From the NCBI GenBank assembly GCA_016719015.1, contig JADKAZ010000002.1, positions 62,001-126,000 of the forward strand: a stretch of DNA of 64,000 nt, written 5' to 3'. Position 1 is the first letter of the stretch; every line of letters starts with the position of its first letter. Made by a program: the position numbers and the translations under genes. A model generated the notes under the pieces. That model had not been told where the DNA came from and made no database searches. It saw nothing but the letters and a program-made list of their open reading frames with translations. Below are positions 60,818 to 64,000 of the stretch, one piece after another. The DNA comes from Chitinophagaceae bacterium (lineage in GTDB: Bacteria; Bacteroidota; Bacteroidia; Chitinophagales; Chitinophagaceae).

Positions 60818-63259
60818 ATGAAAAAAAGTATTGCGTTTCTCCTGTTTATTTTTTGTGGCCTTTTCTGCCTGGCTCAGTCATCGGGAGACAGGGAGATCGG
60901 TATTAAAGTGCAAAGCGATAGCAAGGTGGTGATGCAGGGTGTTACTGTAAATATTTTGAAACCGGATTCATCTTTATTCAGGATGGCAACAACGGATAGA
61001 TCTGGGATAGCTGCTTTTAAAGGACTTACAGCTGGTAAATACATACTTAAAGTCAGCCATACAGGTTATCAAACCGCTTACTTATCATTAAATAAACTGG
61101 AAACGGAGAAAGTCTTTGTTCATACAATTACCCTGATCCCAACAGCTGCTGTTTTAGACGAAGTAACGGTAACATCAAAAAAAACATTTGTACAGTTTGG
61201 GCCAGATAAAACGGTGATCAATGTGGAAGCAGGTATCAGCAATGCCGGGTCTACTATTATGGATGTATTGGAAAAATCCCCGGGTATTACAGTGGGCAGA
61301 GATGGGAATATTAGCATGAAAGGTAAACCCCAGGTAATGGTGTTGATTGATGGAAAGCAAACACAATTGACCGGTTCAGAATTGCAAGCTTATCTCTCCG
61401 GCATTAACGCTTCGCAGGTTGATGTGATTGAGTTGATTGATAACCCTGGTGCAAAATATGATGCTGCTGGCAATGCAGGTATCATTAACATCAAAACAAA
61501 AAAGAATAAGCAAAAGGGATTTAATGGTTCCCTGAGCGTTAGCCTGGGACAAGGATTTTATTGGAAAAATAATAACAGCCTTTCTGTAAATTACCGCAGC
61601 GGAAAATTTAACCTGTTCCTGAACTATGGCGCCAGGCTTGGCTATGAAAAAATGAACATGGAAGTGCTGAGGAAGTACTTTGATAAGAATGGGAACGATT
61701 CACTTTTGTTGCAGCAGCCGAATTTTACAAAAACAAAAATCAATGCGCATAATATTAAGACTGGTATCGATTTTTTTGTATCGGGAAAAACCACTCTTGG
61801 GGTAGTATTTACCGGCAATCTAACAGAAAGAAACGTTAGCAGTTCAAGTACAATTGACTGGATGTCTCCTTCCTACATTATAGATTCTACTATTAATACA
61901 AGGGGTACAAGGTTTACAAAATTTCAAAGGGCCGGGGTCAATTTTAACGGCAGGCATAGTTTTACCGATGGTAGTGAATTGGCAGCAGATATTGACGTTG
62001 TAAAATTTGATATTGACGGAAGTCAGCATTTTCAAACACAATTAGATGCACCGGGCAGCGCTGTGCAGGCTACCAGGGGAACAATTCCTTCCCGGCTGCA
62101 TATTTTCACTGCTAAATTGGATTATTCGAGGAAATTTAAACAACTTCTATGGGAAACGGGATTGAAAACGGCTACAACAAATACTGATAACCTTGCTCAG
62201 TATTACTATAATGATGGTAGTGTATGGCTGGATGATCTGAGTCGCAGTAATCATTTCTTGTATGATGAAAATATACATTCTGCCTACAGTAGTATTGATG
62301 TGCAGCAGGGAAAGTGGCGCTGGCAGACAGGACTTCGGTATGAGATGACAAAATACAAGGCCAATCAATTAGGCAATACAGTAGTAAAAGATTCTTCCTT
62401 TCAAAAAAATTACGGGAGCCTGTTCCCCACAGCTTTTGTTTCGTTCAATGCAGATTCGAATAATACTTTTACAATTCGTTTTGGGAGAAGGATAGACAGG
62501 CCTCAATTTCAAAATCTGAATCCGTTCCTTATCACTATCAATAAATACACTTTTGAAGGAGGCAATCCATTTATCAGGCCTCAATACACCTGGAACATGG
62601 AATTGCTGCATACGTATAAACAGAAGTTTTCAACTGGTATTTCTTACAGTTATTTAAAAGATTATTTTTCCCAGATTTTCGTCATTGATTCAAATAGCAG
62701 CAACGTAAACAAAAATATTATGATTTATACTAGAGGGAATGTCGGGACATTTCATAATATCGGACTTACAGCAAGCCTGCAGTTGTCCATTACCAAATGG
62801 TGGAACCTGACTTCGATTGCTGTCTTTAACCATAAAGTAATTGAAGGATTTATATGGGCACCATTTAAATCAACAATTAATCAACTGAACTTTAGCCTGA
62901 ACAACCAGTTTCAATTTAAAAAAGGATGGGCAGCTGAACTAACCGGTTATTACTTATCAAAGAGCCAGCTGGATCTGCAGGAGGTTTTAACTCCCCAGGG
63001 TGAAATGGGGGTAGGCGTATCAAAACAAATTTTAAAGAATAAAGGAACTCTCCGGTTTGCTATCCGTGATATTTTTTACACACAGAACTATTCTGGTTAT
63101 TCCACGTTTGAAAATGCCGACGAGCCTTTTGAAGTAAAATGGGATTCCCGTGTAGCGAGGATCACTTTTAGCTGGCGGTTTGGAAAAGCTATGAAGGCGG
63201 TAAAACGATCAGCCGGAGGGGCAACAGAAGAAACCGATAGGGTTGGAACAGGTAATTAA
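60818..63259 (+). CDS. Outer-membrane beta-barrel receptor with carboxypeptidase-like N-terminal domain
   Basis: An 813-residue outer-membrane protein of the Bacteroidota outer_membrane beta-barrel family related to TonB-dependent receptors. Signal peptide SIAFLLFIFCGLFCLAQ. A carboxypeptidase-regulatory-like domain (about 25-105; VVMQGVTVNILKPD, SGIAAFKGLTAGKYILKVSHTGYQ) is followed by a plug (VINVEAGISNAGSTIMDVLEKSPGITVGRDGNISMKGK). The barrel follows to the end (FTIRFGRRIDRPQFQNLNPF, IRPQYTWNMELLHTYKQK). The C-terminus continues past the last strand with a basic, Thr/Gly-rich tail. No SusD partner is adjacent, so the ligand is unknown. Confidence 0.9.
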   Translation: MKKSIAFLLFIFCGLFCLAQSSGDREIGIKVQSDSKVVMQGVTVNILKPDSSLFRMATTDRSGIAAFKGLTAGKYILKVSHTGYQTAYLSLNKLETEKVFVHTITLIPTAAVLDEVTVTSKKTFVQFGPDKTVINVEAGISNAGSTIMDVLEKSPGITVGRDGNISMKGKPQVMVLIDGKQTQLTGSELQAYLSGINASQVDVIELIDNPGAKYDAAGNAGIINIKTKKNKQKGFNGSLSVSLGQGFYWKNNNSLSVNYRSGKFNLFLNYGARLGYEKMNMEVLRKYFDKNGNDSLLLQQPNFTKTKINAHNIKTGIDFFVSGKTTLGVVFTGNLTERNVSSSSTIDWMSPSYIIDSTINTRGTRFTKFQRAGVNFNGRHSFTDGSELAADIDVVKFDIDGSQHFQTQLDAPGSAVQATRGTIPSRLHIFTAKLDYSRKFKQLLWETGLKTATTNTDNLAQYYYNDGSVWLDDLSRSNHFLYDENIHSAYSSIDVQQGKWRWQTGLRYEMTKYKANQLGNTVVKDSSFQKNYGSLFPTAFVSFNADSNNTFTIRFGRRIDRPQFQNLNPFLITINKYTFEGGNPFIRPQYTWNMELLHTYKQKFSTGISYSYLKDYFSQIFVIDSNSSNVNKNIMIYTRGNVGTFHNIGLTASLQLSITKWWNLTSIAVFNHKVIEGFIWAPFKSTINQLNFSLNNQFQFKKGWAAELTGYYLSKSQLDLQEVLTPQGEMGVGVSKQILKNKGTLRFAIRDIFYTQNYSGYSTFENADEPFEVKWDSRVARITFSWRFGKAMKAVKRSAGGATEETDRVGTGN

Positions 63260-63373
63260 TCGAGAAAGGCCTTTTTTTGCTGCTGAAAATCAATGCAGAC
63301 AAGCTTTTGGTTACTTTTCAACAGGTGGGTAAAAAAAACTCAATTCAAGGGTATAAATCTCCATTCTTTCCCC

Positions 63374-63381
63374 TACCTTTG
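63374..63381 (+). promoter_or_regulatory. Probable -7 box of the rpmB-rpmG operon
   Basis: TACCTTTG fits TAnnTTTG and lies 25 bp before the rpmB ATG, a typical distance. Confidence 0.55.
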
Positions 63382-63405
63382 CCGTCCAAAAATTAAGTAT
63401 CAATC

Positions 63406-63642
63406 ATGGCCAGAGTATGTCAGGTTACAGGTAAAGTGCCGATAGGTGGAAACAAAGTTTCTCACTCTAATATCAAGACAAAGCGTCGTTTTCTTCCCAA
63501 TTTGCAGAAGAAGAGGTTTTACCTGGCCGAAGAAGATAAATGGGTTACACTGAAAGTTTCAACAGAAGCTATCCGTACCATCAATAAAAAAGGTCTTTTC
63601 ACTATAGTGAAAGAACTGAGAGCAAAAGGAGAAAAAATCTAA
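63406..63642 (+). CDS. rpmB: Ribosomal protein bL28
   Basis: A 78-residue bL28: MARVCQVTGKVPIGGNKVSHSNIKTKRRFLPNLQKKRFYLAEEDKWVTLKVS and TIRTINKKGL. The CQVTGK zinc-site half is present, but the second Cys pair of zinc-type L28 is absent. First gene of rpmB-rpmG-DUF4295. Confidence 0.97.
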   Translation: MARVCQVTGKVPIGGNKVSHSNIKTKRRFLPNLQKKRFYLAEEDKWVTLKVSTEAIRTINKKGLFTIVKELRAKGEKI

Positions 63643-63663
63643 CCGAATTAAAGTTTATTAATC

Positions 63664-63846
63664 ATGGCAAAGAAAGGTAGTCGTGTACAAGTGATACTGG
63701 AATGCACTGAGCACAAAACAAGTGGTAAGCCGGGCACCAGCCGTTACATCACGGTAAAAAACAAAAAGAATAATCCCGAAAGATTGGAACTGAAAAAGTT
63801 CAACCCGATTCTTAAAAAAGTAACTGTTCATAAAGAAATCAAGTAA
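63664..63846 (+). CDS. rpmG: Ribosomal protein bL33
   Basis: A 60-residue bL33: VILECTEHKTSGKPGTSRYITVKNKKNNPERLELKKFNPILKKVTVHKE. It has only one Cys, so it is the C-minus (zinc-free) form. It is 21 bp after rpmB and two bases before the DUF4295 gene. Confidence 0.96.
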   Translation: MAKKGSRVQVILECTEHKTSGKPGTSRYITVKNKKNNPERLELKKFNPILKKVTVHKEIK

Positions 63847-63848
63847 TC

Positions 63849-64000
63849 ATGGCAAAAGCAGCAAAAACGGCGATCAAAACAAAAGATGCGAGAGCAGCCG
63901 CCGAAGCAAAAAATTATACCAAAGTAATTAAGGCTGTACGCAGCCCTAAGACCGGAGCTTATACCTTTAAGGAGCAAATACTCCACAAAGACAAGATCAA
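63849..64000 (+). CDS. DUF4295 small protein (partial at the window end)
   Basis: ATG 63849 opens a small basic protein: MAKAAKTAIKTKDARAAAEA, then NYTKVIKAVRSPKTGAYTFKEQILHKDKI, continuing beyond the window. The VIKAVRSPKTGAYTFKE motif identifies DUF4295, a Bacteroidota-specific protein of about 50 residues placed after rpmG, presumably ribosome-associated. Only two or so codons are expected to be missing. Confidence 0.9.
   Translation, partial: MAKAAKTAIKTKDARAAAEAKNYTKVIKAVRSPKTGAYTFKEQILHKDKI

Overview
The window is a stretch of chromosome from a member of the Bacteroidota, most likely the family Chitinophagaceae. The support is: -7 promoter boxes of the TAnnTTTG type, a tmRNA tag ending in YAMAA, the rpmB-rpmG-DUF4295 cluster, a metalloprotease with a type IX secretion C-terminal signal, an outer-membrane beta-barrel receptor with a carboxypeptidase-like N-terminal domain, a prokaryotic CCDC81-type HU protein, and many short ORFs with TTG starts. 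Nearly everything is housekeeping; I see no prophage, conjugative element or CRISPR array.

Layout. 1-9 kb: end of an unknown gene, tspO, dCTP deaminase, a phosphopantetheinyl transferase, a DUF2130 protein, tRNA-Gly(GCC)/tRNA-Leu(TAA), a GT2 glycosyltransferase, a histidine kinase, tRNA-Leu(GAG), a frameshifted CHAD gene, a flavin-binding PPOX-family protein and a YD-repeat protein. 9-17 kb: DUF3667 membrane protein, mazG and a giant NtrY-like kinase in tandem, then a gamma-glutamyltransferase homologue. 17-26 kb: a PolX protein whose polymerase carboxylates are replaced, a 23-residue Lys/Ala peptide, rpmA, rplU, then GH3-dxr-rseP, a membrane-anchored MutS-like protein and tmRNA. 26-34 kb: a complete eight-gene histidine operon (hisG-D-C-B-H-A-F-IE, minus strand) preceded by a readable attenuator: leader peptide with four His codons, competing hairpins and a terminator. 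34-43 kb: DEDDh exonuclease, dolichol-phosphate-mannose-type synthase, EamA transporter, methyltransferase, S9 peptidase, a frameshifted conserved gene, a phosphatase lipoprotein and an E2 acyltransferase.

43-64 kb: the most striking locus is cinA (43857..45584). Its COG1058 domain is interrupted in frame by a roughly 158-residue block containing a DUF559 (Vsr-like, PD-(D/E)XK) endonuclease domain. The block is bounded by perfect 28-bp inverted repeats, giving a 475-bp element that looks like a mobile in-frame endonuclease insertion. Further on are a PBP4-type peptidase, a frameshifted M50 protease, a thioesterase, DoxX, an envelope operon (TPR protein, beta-barrel, HU-CCDC81), a methyltransferase, glutamine cyclotransferase, M43 protease, lpdA, an outer-membrane receptor and the ribosomal cluster rpmB-rpmG-DUF4295 running off the end.

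Three genes (CHAD, M50, the 41-kb pair) are each broken by a single-base indel in or beside a short homopolymer run. Either these are recent pseudogenes or the assembly has residual homopolymer errors; the sequence alone cannot decide.
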